From: Parasitella parasitica
Lineage: Eukaryota; Mucoromycota; Mucoromycetes; Mucorales; Mucoraceae
Length of the DNA: 64,000 nucleotides
NCBI GenBank assembly: GCA_025201805.1
Contig: MU619321.1
Location: 1 to 64,000 of the forward strand
Direction of reading: 5' to 3'
Both the position numbers and the translations under genes were made by a program. This document shows positions 49,005 through 59,626 of this stretch, one piece after another; position 1 is the stretch's first letter, and the number at the start of each line of letters is the position of its first letter. Below the pieces are notes generated by a model. The model had not been told where the DNA came from. It saw only the letters and a list, made by a program, of their open reading frames with translations, and made no database searches.

Positions 49005-49888
49005 ATTTCTCGTGTTCGTGAAAAGGATAAAAAAGGTGAGTTTGTAAAAAGTGCCAGGTGTCGAAGTTCTTCGGAATTGGTAACCAAAGGAATTGGCTTC
49101 CTGCCAATGTTATACCCTTCATCGACGAAGGAAACTGGTCACAAATACAGAATATGCTCAATATTTATGGAGAAGGTAGTTGGTATTAATCCTTCTTTTT
49201 TGTGATGGCTAATTTTGTACAATAATATCTTGATTCATCAAAACCCAAAATTTGGTTCTCTTTATGCTTAGCAGCTTTAAAGTTAGATTTTAAAAGCTCC
49301 AAATCTCTGCAAAAAATCAAACTACTGCATCGATGAAAGTCGATCTTTCTAGTTACACTTTACCTTTAGTATTTTTATCGCAAAATGACAATTTAAAGTC
49401 TAGTCCTCACTGAAGTATATCTATAGAGCTTTCATGAGCGATCCCTCATCACTCAATTTTTAAATCTCCTTAATCGCATTATAGCAATGGAAAATGCATT
49501 TACAATGATAAACAGTGCCTTGAAGCATAGTAGATGGCGGGTTTAATTGCTATCTACTATTTTTAAATCTTAAAATAGATTGAATACGAGGCTGTTATCA
49601 ACTAAGAATTGCCAGAACTTCATATAGAACTTCAGAAAGTTTTATCAATAGATATTCTTAAAAAAAAAAAAGTACATTCAATGCAGAATTTAATCTGATA
49701 CCTATAAAGTTCAACACGCTATGGCGACTTGCCTTACGATTTGATGCGAAATAAGCATTTTGCACACACCTGCGTTTAAATAATTATTGGCATCTACCTT
49801 GAAAAAAAAAGAGATGCCGATTCGGTTATCAATACGAAAGCTCAGTGTTTTAAAAGAACAAAACTTTCTTTTTTCGTCCCTTTGTAAA
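49005..49888. other. Divergent intergenic region, 0.9 kb
   Basis: Shared upstream region of the CARM1-like gene (-) and PIG-C (+). No gene is supported. Confidence 0.5.
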
Positions 49889-51027
49889 ATGAATGCAGCA
49901 CGCAGCTCTTTTCAAGGTCCCGAATATAACAGCAATCCACCATGGCAAAAATTACTATGGGTGAAACAAAACTATCCAGATAATTATGTAGACAATACAT
50001 TTTTAGAAGAACTTCAGCGAAACGGTAGAGCATAGTAGAGTCTTCCAAGTTTGTTGTGTAATCTAACAGCAGCATACATACAGTAAACGTCCGCTCTTAT
50101 GATTATTGGACTATGGTATACGAATCTGGAGTGATTACACAACAAGTTAGCAGTGTTGTTATATTTATTGCGATCTTTATCTATCTACAAATTCATTCCT
50201 TGTCTGGAAATCATTTGATATGGTCAGGATCTTTACTTACCGGTCTTGGATATATATTTTGGGATCTGATTATACGAAGCAATTATGAGTTCAAACGTAC
50301 GTACACGAATATATGCATTACCTCAATGTATTGAATAAAACATAGGTCAACGCGTGGCAAAAAGTGCTTTTTTTTTTAATATCACACTATTAGGATTATC
50401 GCCTATTTTGAAAACATTGACCAGTCAAACAAGCGATGATACTATCTGGGCATTAACAGTATGTTGTTTTCTGGCTAATGTACTATTTCATGACTACAAA
50501 ACACAGGCCAAAATTATAAAGCAAGTATCAGGTCATCTTTGCTTAGGAGTGGGCCTAATTTTTTTGTAGGATCCCCGGCTCACTATCTACAAATGCAGCC
50601 ATTTTTGCATCAGTACTATTAGCATCTCGATTAGATACTAATGTTGATGTATTCGGATTACTGTCGTTTGCCGTAGAGTGGTTTTCACTGTTTCCTATTT
50701 TCAGAAGACATCTTAAGGACTTGAATCCGTTGATACAGATTGGTGTTACAATGGCAATGTTGCTTGCTTGTGTAGCATTATTTATTCAAATATCAAAAGC
50801 AGTGGTATTTTTGTATATATTGGGCTTTTGTTTTTTAACCTTTATCTGTCCTTATTGGCTTATTTTTATTCAAAAGTATAAAAAGTAAGCTTCAAGTAGA
50901 ATGGACATACCATACAGTATATTAAGCCTAAAGTATTAGTGAAATTCATGGACCATGGGATGAAGCAAGACCAAGATTACAAAGAGCTAATAGACGCAAC
51001 ATGTATAGAAAAAGGGCCAACAACTAG
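49889..51027 (+). CDS. GPI2: GPI-GlcNAc transferase subunit GPI2/PIG-C
   Basis: Five exons (49889-50024, 50084-50296, 50346-50520, 50570-50884, 50940-51027) close to 308 residues, near human PIG-C (297). Family motifs: PWQKLLWVKQNYPDNYVD at the N-terminus, YDYWTMVYESGVITQQ, the multi-helix membrane region, SLSTNAAIFASVLLASRL, and the C-terminal NEIHGPWDEA. It is a membrane subunit of the ER enzyme that adds GlcNAc to phosphatidylinositol, the first step of GPI-anchor synthesis. Intron 3 only keeps frame with a GC donor (AAA|GCAAGT); the GT two bases later does not, so this is strong evidence for a GC-AG intron. Confidence 0.93.
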
Positions 51028-51156
51028 TATTCAAGGAATGGCTTTTTCTCTCTGGGGATTATTTTATGCGATGAAGAAATAGTTGCAGATAAATATATGA
51101 ATATAAAGAAAAATAGATGGAATAGTATTTATATTTACAGGTTGGTGATAAACACT

Positions 51157-52830
51157 TCAACTCATATGATAATGCTCCTCTTGATGATGATAAAGCGTCG
51201 AAGAAGGTGAAGCAGAAGATGGCGATGATTTCGTAGCTATTGTTGCATCGGTTGCTACAGTGGGCGTACTAGAATCATTCGATAGCTTTCGAATATTCTT
51301 TACAGTAGCTTTTGGCTTATCGTATAAATGACATTTGTGCGCATGGCGATACCAGAGCATATAATTGTTCTTTTTCTTACCATTACAGGCAGACACAAAA
51401 CGATGGCATTGATGACAGAGCCCCTCAATCATGTCCCCTTTTCCCATACGTTGTTCTAAGGGTTTCATGAACGATTTTCCTGAAACAGAAGAAATACCAT
51501 GATAAAACTGTTTATGGTACCTTGAGGAGGATGAAGTTAGAGTTACAAGGTTATTGCAGCTATAGACAAACAACTTACCAGTAGGCGCTGTTTTTAAGCT
51601 GCAGCCATTTACCAGGCTGACAACTATCACAATAGCCTTCTTTCAAATGACCAGTAAATCGAACCCATTTGGGAGTGTAGTTATCACCGTCGTAGCGCAA
51701 TTTCTGTCTACGTGGCATAGCAGCAAGTAACTGGCAGTTATCGTTGATTGTAGACCCGGTAACAGAGGCATTCACATCTTCATATTGCAACATTGGGTCA
51801 GACGAAATCACATAATCTTGGTGTTGCTGCTGCTGATAGTGAGGTTGTGGCGGTGGCAAAATTTCATTATCTATTGGTGTTGAAGAAGGTACAATGTACT
51901 CGGCTGCATTCAGTACTCCTCTTACTGGACTGGCAATAGCAGTATCATTATTTTTGTTTGAATCAACAAGCCGGATGGATTTGTTTCGTTTTCTTATCAT
52001 CCATTGCTGCGATGTTGGTGTAGGTTCGCTTAAACTTGACACTACAAAAGGCATGTATTCTTCACCCAAAACTTGGTCAACCAAAGATCTTTTCTTGGAA
52101 TGTTTCTTTAGTGGTGATGAAGTGGACGAAGCGACATTCTGGGGCTGATAATCTGGGTTTTTTTGTAGCAACGTACTCTGTTGCCACGATGATTGACCTT
52201 GCTGCTGAGCAGATGCAGCTGGGAAGTGCTCAAATACATTAGGCATAGAAGCTCTTTCTTTGTTGTTACAAAGGGAAGCTTGAAAGGATGGCATCAAGTT
52301 GCCTAGCGTATCTGTCTCTTCTAGCGAAAAACGGCGATACTGTTCGGCTCCCTTGAATGAATGTGGATGACAGTCCTCTGCTGCCGTTGCTGCTGCTGCT
52401 GTTGCTGAAGAAGACGAGGACGACTCAGATGCAGTTACACCGAGCTCGTTGCAAGTGAATAAAACTACAGCATGTGTGAATACAATGCGCATTTACCTAA
52501 TTATACAAACGACTTACAGCTCATGTCAGACTGATATTCTCCTCCTAATCCCATTGGCCAATCGTTAGACATGTGGTGATTGAGAGATAGGCTCTCTAGT
52601 GGAATGGAAGTTACAGCTTGAGGGAAACAATCAAACTCTGATTGCGCCATGTTGAGCTTTTCAGTGTTACGTATGTCTTGATGTTGTTGTGATTGATGCT
52701 GCTGTGGCTGTTGTGTATATGCTGAATAATACAGTTCCATTGCGTATGACGGTTCTAAATCACAATTTGTGTTAGGTGGGAATCTTGCTGCTGCAGCGTA
52801 AGAAGACATGTGTATCTGATAAAAGGGCAA
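51157..52830 (-). CDS. Rua1-type C-terminal zinc-finger transcription regulator
   Basis: Three exons (52830-52518, 52464-51579, 51520-51157), about 520 residues, or 513 from the ATG at 52809. The N-terminal two thirds are rich in Q, S and P. The C-terminus has the Rua1 C-terminal module: RYDGDNYTPKWVRFTG, GYCDSCQPGKWLQLKNSAYWYH, FYHGISSVSG, GLCHQCHRF and LWYRHAHKCH. It gives pairs of Cys/His that fit two zinc sites. Rua1 of Ustilago maydis controls a secondary-metabolite cluster; most other members are unstudied regulators. Role here: nuclear regulator, target unknown. No metabolite cluster is next to it. Confidence 0.82.
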
Positions 52831-53930
52831 AGAAGCGGCAAAATGTAAAGTTGAAGATATAAATGTGGATGTCTTGAATTGATGACTGCAATTAGAATAT
52901 GCGACTAATTTGGTATTATGTCGTACACAGAGACGTAGAAAAGAGAGGAAAAATGGAAGAAGAGGAGAGAAGGCAGCGCCAAATGTTAAGAACCCAAAAA
53001 ACCATTAAAAAAGTTTAATTGATAAAGTAAAATGGTTATTAAACCCGGCTAGTGTGACTCTAGCGTGCTGTTTAGGAGACACGAGAAAAGCAGACAGATC
53101 CAAATCGTGCGTTATCCTCATTATATCCTGAATGACATTGCACTAGACAATTGTATTTCTAATTGAATTAGTAGACATGTTTAAGAGAGTGCGCTAGCTT
53201 TCATCGTTTAGAGGTTCCTCCTTGTTTTCTTTTTATTTGTAGTAGCAGTAGCAAGAAATATGCAGCCGAACGGCTGCCAAAATACCGAAATGTTGGCTCA
53301 AAGGACCTTTAGAGTGCACTATCGAGTGCTGGCTCTCTATCCCGTTATTAGACAATCTCTATCTAAATTTTTTATTTCAGTTTTAACTTGGTACAAGTGG
53401 GATCAAATGTCCATCGATTTCAAGGTATAACAAAGTTACGGTATTTCAATCGGTCCTGGGTGCATATTCAAGTATATAGAACCTACAAATGTAAGTATAT
53501 CGTTATATAAAAGCCAACGTAATTTTCAAATGCGTGCAGTTTGCGTTTGGTTTAATAGCATGAAACTACTAATATATTAGAAAGAGTAAAGCTTATTGTT
53601 TTTCAGTCATAACCAACGGGTTCCTTAGCGGATCAAATAAATCAAGGAACGCTAAACGGAGAAAACAAACGTGCAGACCGTATTTATGGTATTTCTCAAA
53701 TAGGAGGCAAGAGCAAGGAGCGTATGGAAAGCTTTATAAAATTGTATGAGTGCACAACACATATGAACACTATCATCTAAACAGTTTATTTTTACAAAAC
53801 GCGTCAATCTTTCCGTTTTAAAGCAGTGAGCGCCAAGATTATTGATTGTTATATTAAATAACAGCGTTACACAAAAGCACAGACAAAAAGGACTTCCTTT
53901 TCTCCATGTAGAATGTCAACATGCGTCTTA
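52831..53930. other. Intergenic, 1.1 kb
   Basis: Promoter side of the Rua1-type gene up to the transposon arm. A short palindromic patch near 53617-53665 (AGGAACGCT / GGTTCCTTAGCG-like) is seen. No gene. Confidence 0.5.
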
Positions 53931-54387
53931 CTGTGCTTCCACTCTCAATTTACCGGATGTTTGAAAACACTACCCGCTTTTTTAGATAATTTTGGACACT
54001 TGTGTGAAGTTAAATTGCCCAAAAGAATAAAACTAATTTGGCCAAGCGTTTGAAGCTAATATGTCCAACATTTTGAAAATAAATTGTCCACTTTTAAGAA
54101 AATAATTTGACCAAATATTAAAATGATTACAAAGGTTCTTTATTCAAGAATTTAGGGCACACATCAATCGAGTGCTGGATGAAATTTTGTATGTGTACAA
54201 CAGGAACATCCTCGCTGTTTTCAATTACTCTTGAAGAAAGTATTTCTGTATCTATCAATTCACTTCTTCTGATCCGGTCCTTCGGCGCTTTCCAAAACAT
54301 CTCGATAGGATTGATTTCAAGCGAATAAGGAGGAACGTATAATGGTAGACAACCCCTCTCTCAGATGATGGGGTCAACAGCGTCAGG
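53931..54387 (-). mobile_element. Left inverted arm of the composite unit
   Basis: Minus-strand transposase 3' part, extending inside the arm boundary to about 54480 (IATIDSKRHITTLSFIWALH): VPPYSLEINPIEMFWKAPKDR is the Tc1/IS630 DDE C-terminal signature. The frame ends at 54127-54129. An in-frame TGA at 54361-54363 breaks it. Confidence 0.8.
53988..54126 (+). repeat. Six 23-bp subterminal iterons, left arm
   Basis: Units start at 53988, 54012, 54035, 54058, 54081 and 54104 (first 24 bp, others 23 bp). Each begins AAWTT or AATAT and has a core G-N-C-C-A or close variant at positions 6-10 (GCCCA, GGCCA, GTCCA, GTCCA, GACCA), then an A/T-rich part. They start right after the transposase stop codon. 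Confidence 0.85.
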
Positions 54388-55992
54388 AGAATGAATCATC
54401 ATGTTATTATGTAGTGCCCATATGAAAGATAATGTCGTAATGTGCCTTTTCGAGTCAATAGTTGCAATGATGGCAATGTTTTCGATTTAATTTCAATGGT
54501 TGATCTTTATCACATACAGCAATTATATTTGTCTATGATTCGAATGAGATGAAATGCTGGATAACGCAGTTTTCGTTGATTATACATAGCATGATTCTTT
54601 CCAATATAATATTGTTTGAACTATCATTGAATGCACACACATCTACTTGCCTGCCAAACCTCACTCAAGGACGTACCAACTGTGAGTGAGGTACTACAAC
54701 TTTGCTAGCAAATCAGCGATTCTAATAGATTTATCAATTTACGCATAGCAATCTCAATAAGGTCTACAGTTCAATATAATGACATTAATAGTGAAATATT
54801 GCATTACTAAAGGCAGTGTACAGCTCATTCTGCCACAGGCTTGGTTTGCTATTAAAACAATTTAGCATCTGGCTAATACTTATATAAAGACCATGTGTAT
54901 CAGCTTGATCAATACTTCATCATCATCTGATCTTGTCAGTAATTTTATTCAAAGTGCACTATGTTAATTATTTTTTGAATGATAACAAAGATGACTATTC
55001 TATAATTGATAATAATGATTTCTGTATAATTTGTATAATAAAATGCGACAGATTCATTCAATTTTCACTTTTAGCTTTGTATCTCCAAGTTGGAGCCTGT
55101 CTTGCTTTGAGGGAAGGCAGTGGTTCATCCTGGTCTTCATCTCCTTGCATTTTTCTTTTCATGCTTTTCTTTATTTTCTTCTTATCATTAAGTGTTTGTT
55201 TGATTATATCTGCTGCGTTTAATGTGTAGTGCTAAAATTCAAAATATATTAGTATTAGGTTTATCATTTTCGTTTCTTCTCATTTAACCTTTAAATCAAA
55301 GATATCTTCAATGATAGCTTTACAGTGTTTCTTGAGTTCGGGAACCGTCGATGGTAGAATGTATAATTTGATAGAGTTGGCAGCGTACAAATTATTATCA
55401 ACAAGGTTTACAGATATGGTGTTTGTTTCTAGGCCTAAACATATTAAATATTTAGTCTTGTAATAAAATGTCAAAGAATAAAGCCAAAGCTTACCCATCA
55501 TGATATGAACATTGACCACATTTAAGAGGCTGCATTTTCTTCATTTACATTCAAACTCATTACTTTGTCACAAATAATCTTTGCTTCTACTAGTAATTTG
55601 CTTCGATCGGTTATAATTCTCTCAAGGCCAGCATAAGGTGCGAACTCAACAGCACATACAGGGTATTCAGCATTATCGCACAACAGCACAAGCTTTGCAT
55701 CTAATTTAAAGATGGTATTTCCATCATCACCAGTAGCCAGTCTCTTTTCTCCCCTATGTATATGTAAGCTAATTTTGTTCGTAGACATAAACTACACACG
55801 AAATTTACCAGCGAATGTATATTCCAGTGCTGTAAAAGAGAACTTCAAATATATCAGCCCAGATTTTGATCATGACATCTGCTTCTGATGGCGTTGGCTT
55901 TGAGAGGGTGAATATTGAGTTATGCGTAATCATCTTATCAATGCTAAAAAAAAATAGGTTGTCAATCATTCAAGAAATGGTTTTTATAATAA

Positions 55993-56990
55993 CTAGCTGA
56001 CCTGCTCGCTTCGCTCACGACGGCCATCGTCGCCCTACCGGGAGCTCAATCTTTTGATAAGTGCTAATCAGATATTCAATGCTCTTTTATTGTTGTTTAT
56101 CTATAACTTAAAATATATTGTTAGACAGAAATAAAAATATAGATGTAGTAACGCACAATAGGAAAAAAACGTAAAAATCAGTAGAGTTATTTAAATACTT
56201 CATGGAATACAATATTATCGGTGTATGATCCAGTATAGTTTTTGGTAGTTGAGGTATTTCTATGCAGGAGAATTTTGATTGAAGATAGCTGCTTAATGCG
56301 CGAGAAAGCAACATATAACTGGCCATGTGAGAAAAAGACCAAGAAAGTCGAGTGTTGAGCCTTGATGGTCATGGTGAATACCGGTCTAACAGACAATTAG
56401 CAATCAACTCAGGACAGTACAAAGAGAAATCGGGGTTTGCACTGGTGCCTCCATTTTTCTCTATGCCCACATGCGTGCTTGACAATGGCGACAGATGCTG
56501 TTCCTTCCACCAAGATCATGGCGTTTGGTGAAAGAGGGTGTACTTCTTCTAGCCATGTTATGAGTATTGTTGTGTATTAATTTGGCACCCAATCTACTGG
56601 TAGATCGCAAATGACTTTCTTGTCCACAGCTTGAACAAATACGTCTGCTGGTTGTTGCATCATTAACGCTGATTGTTTCTGTTTGCTGATCTACTTTCAT
56701 AGTTTCAGATTGAGATCCCAGTTTATACAAAGAGTTCGATTATGATTGTAAAGTGAAAACAAATTTGAGTCATACGATTAGCAATGTTGTTAGCACAATG
56801 ACGATAAGAAGATCGATGATGGCCTATAACACCACAGCTCCCGCAAGTGTTAGTATTAGCACGGGTGTTATTGAGGCAAAGCCTGCTTGCAGAACGCGAA
56901 TGGCCTTCTTGACCACAGCTTGAGCAGATTCTAATAGCAAGCACTCTGTGTTTGTAGTAATAAAAAGTGTCAACATATTTGTATTAAACA
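55993..56990 (-). mobile_element. Internally deleted Helitron
   Basis: On the minus strand the N-terminal part (56944-56461) has zinc motifs ICSSCGQEGHSRS, CGSCGVIGHHRSS and the Helitron-like signature DLGGRNSICRHCQARMW. It passes almost directly into the end of the Pif1-type helicase (VFFSHGQLYVAFSRIKQLSSIK, 56396-56187). The Rep catalytic region and most helicase motifs are missing. The 3' end reads ...GTCAGCTAG followed by T (55996-55993), the CTRR terminus of Helitrons, preceded by a 14-bp near-palindrome ACGATGGCCGTCGT (56030-56017). The 5' end was not located, so the upper limit is approximate. Confidence 0.68.
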
Positions 56991-57057
56991 AAACAGAGTG
57001 TGCAGCTTAAAAAGTCGCCTTTGCTGGTTAGACCATGTCCAATTTCGAAAGATTCAA

Positions 57058-57345
57058 GCTTTTTCGCCCGAATTTCGACATTATTCACTTTGTTTAGAAA
57101 GTTTTGTTTCATAATTAATGTACACGACCATGTTTAGAAAGTTTTGTTTCATACGCACATATTTTACTTAAAATTTTCTGACGCGTTAAAGTATTTTTAA
57201 TTAGTTTCTGAAATTGAGGATGTACTTGGCTCAACGCCGACTTCTCGAAATTTAACAAACTGGAATGGAACTGAAAAAGCCAACTAAAGCATTTGTTAAC
57301 TCCATTTCTTCTTGGTTTAGGTTTGTTTTGCTTTATTCTTGAGCT
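57058..57345 (-). repeat. Diverged 280-bp repeat, copy 1
   Basis: Homologous in inverted orientation to 63376-63655 (shared ATGGAGTTAACAAATGCTTT, TTTCGAGAAGTCG, GTAAAATATGTG). It may be a further exon of the split gene (FVKFREVGVEPSTSS after an acceptor TTCCAG), but here it is broken by frame changes and a partial tandem duplication. Confidence 0.65.
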
Positions 57346-58722
57346 TCAAGCGACTTTAATGCGACTGTTTTTTTTACGAAGCGTGTAAAAAATTTGCAGA
57401 CTCCATTTTTTTAATAATATAGAATATAAACTTTCATAACGCTTACTACTTCATACCCTATTTTTTCATTAAATCTGGATGCCTTTCGCTGATATTCTTT
57501 CGCTTTCCAATAGCATTCTTCCATATTTTGAGGGTTCTATCATAGCGTTTGTTATACATTTAACACAACTAAATGTTTGTGCTTGATACATACATTGAAC
57601 ATTCTATTGATTTTCTGCAATACCGGTCTGCATTTAACTAAGCCATCATTGTTTGGAGCTGTTGCAAATAAGGATTTCATCTGTGACCAATCATCTTTTG
57701 AGAATAGCATATGTTGTCTGGTCAAAGATCCATGCGTTAAATCAATACTACAATTCAAGCCACAGCTTTGTCAAAAAAGAAATCAGTATTATTTTTGGTT
57801 GTTAAAGTCAACTGTCCAAACTTACTCTACAAGTGCGATGTCAGAAGGAGGTAATGACCTGTAGTTCGTTTGTTTCTTCATCGCTTCACGCTTAATAATT
57901 GTTCCCACCGACAACTCGTTGTTTATTTTTATGTTGTCCTCATTAATATACTATAAAAATATCAAAATTTTAATTTGCATTGAAAATAATATTTATAAAA
58001 TGTGTTTACTCGTTCGATTTCCTCTATCCTTTTATTGATTTCCTCAGCAGACTCCTCTATAGAATTGGAAGCTAATGCTTTTTTTTTGTTAACCTCCTCA
58101 AGGAAATTTGTTGCTGTGAGGTTACTAAATATCGCTCCTTGGAAAGTTCTGTTTTCTAAGCTTTGTAAATATTTTTTTTCGTTCTAAGCAAAGCATACAT
58201 AAAGAAGACTAATGAGTAATAGTGGAGACATGTTAGTAAATTGAAGAGTACCTCTTTATTCATTTTGGTTTTAAACGATTACTACACTGCTTTTGCAGTT
58301 TTAGTGATGTATAATCTAATTTTATTTTTCTAAGTATTTTTGTCCGTGTGAATTCGTCTGATGTTCGTCCATTCACAATTTGTTGAATCAAATCTTTTCA
58401 GGCATAGCTATCTCTGATGTTGGTGTTTTCTTAGTGATAACCTGCCATCTCCATGACAGTAAACTGGATGTCAAGAATGAAATTGTGATGGATAGACTCG
58501 GATCTTTTGTTTCTTGGGAGAACATTGATAGGAGACAGCTATACCTACCTAGGTTTTACTTTTTCTATAATGAAGGAGCTTAATCTTTTGATGGTTGGAA
58601 AGATGGCTTGAGCTGACTGTCCGCAATATCTGGGGAGTGCCTCCAGCCTTCATTGTAACTAAAAGCAGGCAGCTGTTTGATAGGAGATAGTTATACATAT
58701 AGATAGTGCCCCGATCTATTAT

Positions 58723-59179
58723 CCTGATGCTGTTGACCCCATCATCTAAGAGAGGGGTTGTCTACCATTATACGTTCCTCCTTATTCGCTTGAAATCAAT
58801 CCTATCGAGATGTTTTGGAAAGCGCCGAAGGACCGGATCAGAAGAAGTGAATTGATAGATACAGAAATACTTTCTTCAAGAGTAATTGAAAACAGCGAGG
58901 ATGTTCCTGTTGTACACATACAAAATTTCATCCAGCACTCGATTGATGTGTGCCCTAAATTCTTGAATAAAGAACCTTTGTAATCATTTTAATATTTGGT
59001 CAAATTATTTTCTTAAAAGTGGACAATTTATTTTCAAAATGTTGGACATATTAGCTTCAAACGCTTGGCCAAATTAGTTTTATTCTTTTGGGCAATTTAA
59101 CTTCACACAAGTGTCCAAAATTATCTAAAAAAGCGGGCAGTGTTTTCAAACATCCGGTAAATTGAGAGTGGAAGCACAG
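58723..59179 (+). mobile_element. Right inverted arm of the composite unit
   Basis: Plus-strand mirror image of 53931-54387: transposase end 58723-58983 with PPYSLEINPIEMFWKAPKD, stop at 58981-58983, and an in-frame TAA at 58747-58749 where the left arm has TGA. Confidence 0.8.
58984..59122 (-). repeat. Six 23-bp subterminal iterons, right arm
   Basis: Mirror copy of the left array, starting at the base after the transposase stop codon. Confidence 0.85.
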
Positions 59180-59626
59180 TACAAGCATTTAGTGGTCATT
59201 TCAACCTGTATCAAAGTTGAAAGATAAAATAATAGACCAATTTTATACTATAAATGCGAATCTAGATTCTTTGGTATTTACAGACAAAAATTATTAGATA
59301 TGCATGTAAAGGATGATCAGCTTTGATTGAATTAAAGTCAACTTCGACTGATTTTATTCAAGTGAGCCTAGTATTTGTTCAAAAAGGATAATTTGATGGT
59401 ATGAAAGTATGTTTTATTCAGCTATTAGCTCATTTCCTCAAAACATGCGATTACGTGTATCCCAGGTAAAACTGTATGAAGTAAAGGATTCTGGTATTTT
59501 TTTTTTTTTTTTTTTTTTTTGGAATTAATATTAATAGTAAATAGTGTTAATATATAAATAGTGTCTTTACATTTGTACAATAAGAAAAAGAAAGGTGGGA
59601 GGGAATATATATATATATTTTCTTCA
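59180..59626. other. Intergenic with poly(T)24
   Basis: 3' flank of the F-box/WD40 gene. T24 lies at 59497-59520. No gene is seen. Confidence 0.6.

Larger units (their letters stand above)
55280..58263 (-). pseudogene. Multi-exon gene of unknown family, split by a Helitron
   Basis: A start MNKE (58263-58252) and exons 58183-58010, 57950-57826, 57765-57594 and 57536-57447 join in frame (e.g. QSLENRTFQGAIFSNL, CGLNCSIDLTHGSLT, MEECYWKAKEYQRKASRFNE). Beyond the Helitron the same gene appears to resume at about 55950 (MITHNSIFTLSKPTPSEADV, IKIWADIFEVLFYSTGIY, then WGEKRLATGDD after an intron at about 55810). It then has a one-base frame break near 55528 before SLLNVVNVHIMM and a last exon to 55280. 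I do not recognise the family. Its regular introns show that it was once a spliced host-type gene. Confidence 0.55.
53931..59179. mobile_element. 5,249-bp composite Tc1/mariner-like unit with inverted arms
   Basis: Both outer ends carry CTGTGCTTCC as a perfect inverted repeat, each next to TA (53929-53930 and 59180-59181), the Tc1/mariner target duplication. Arms 53931-54387 and 58723-59179 are 457 bp each, in inverted orientation, with about three mismatches and no gaps by eye. Each arm contains the end of a DDE-type transposase and six iterons. The interior (4.3 kb) holds a split lineage-specific gene, a Helitron derivative and a diverged repeat. No intact transposase is present, so any movement would need one supplied from elsewhere. 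Confidence 0.75.

Noticed and set aside
50521-50570. Frame-shift mutation in PIG-C
   Set aside because: A GC donor two bases before the GT restores the frame and the conserved SLSTNAAIF segment, so the gene is intact.
52618-52830. Second zinc domain at the N-terminus of the Rua1-type protein
   Set aside because: Cysteines there are too few and irregular; the region is simply Q/S-rich.
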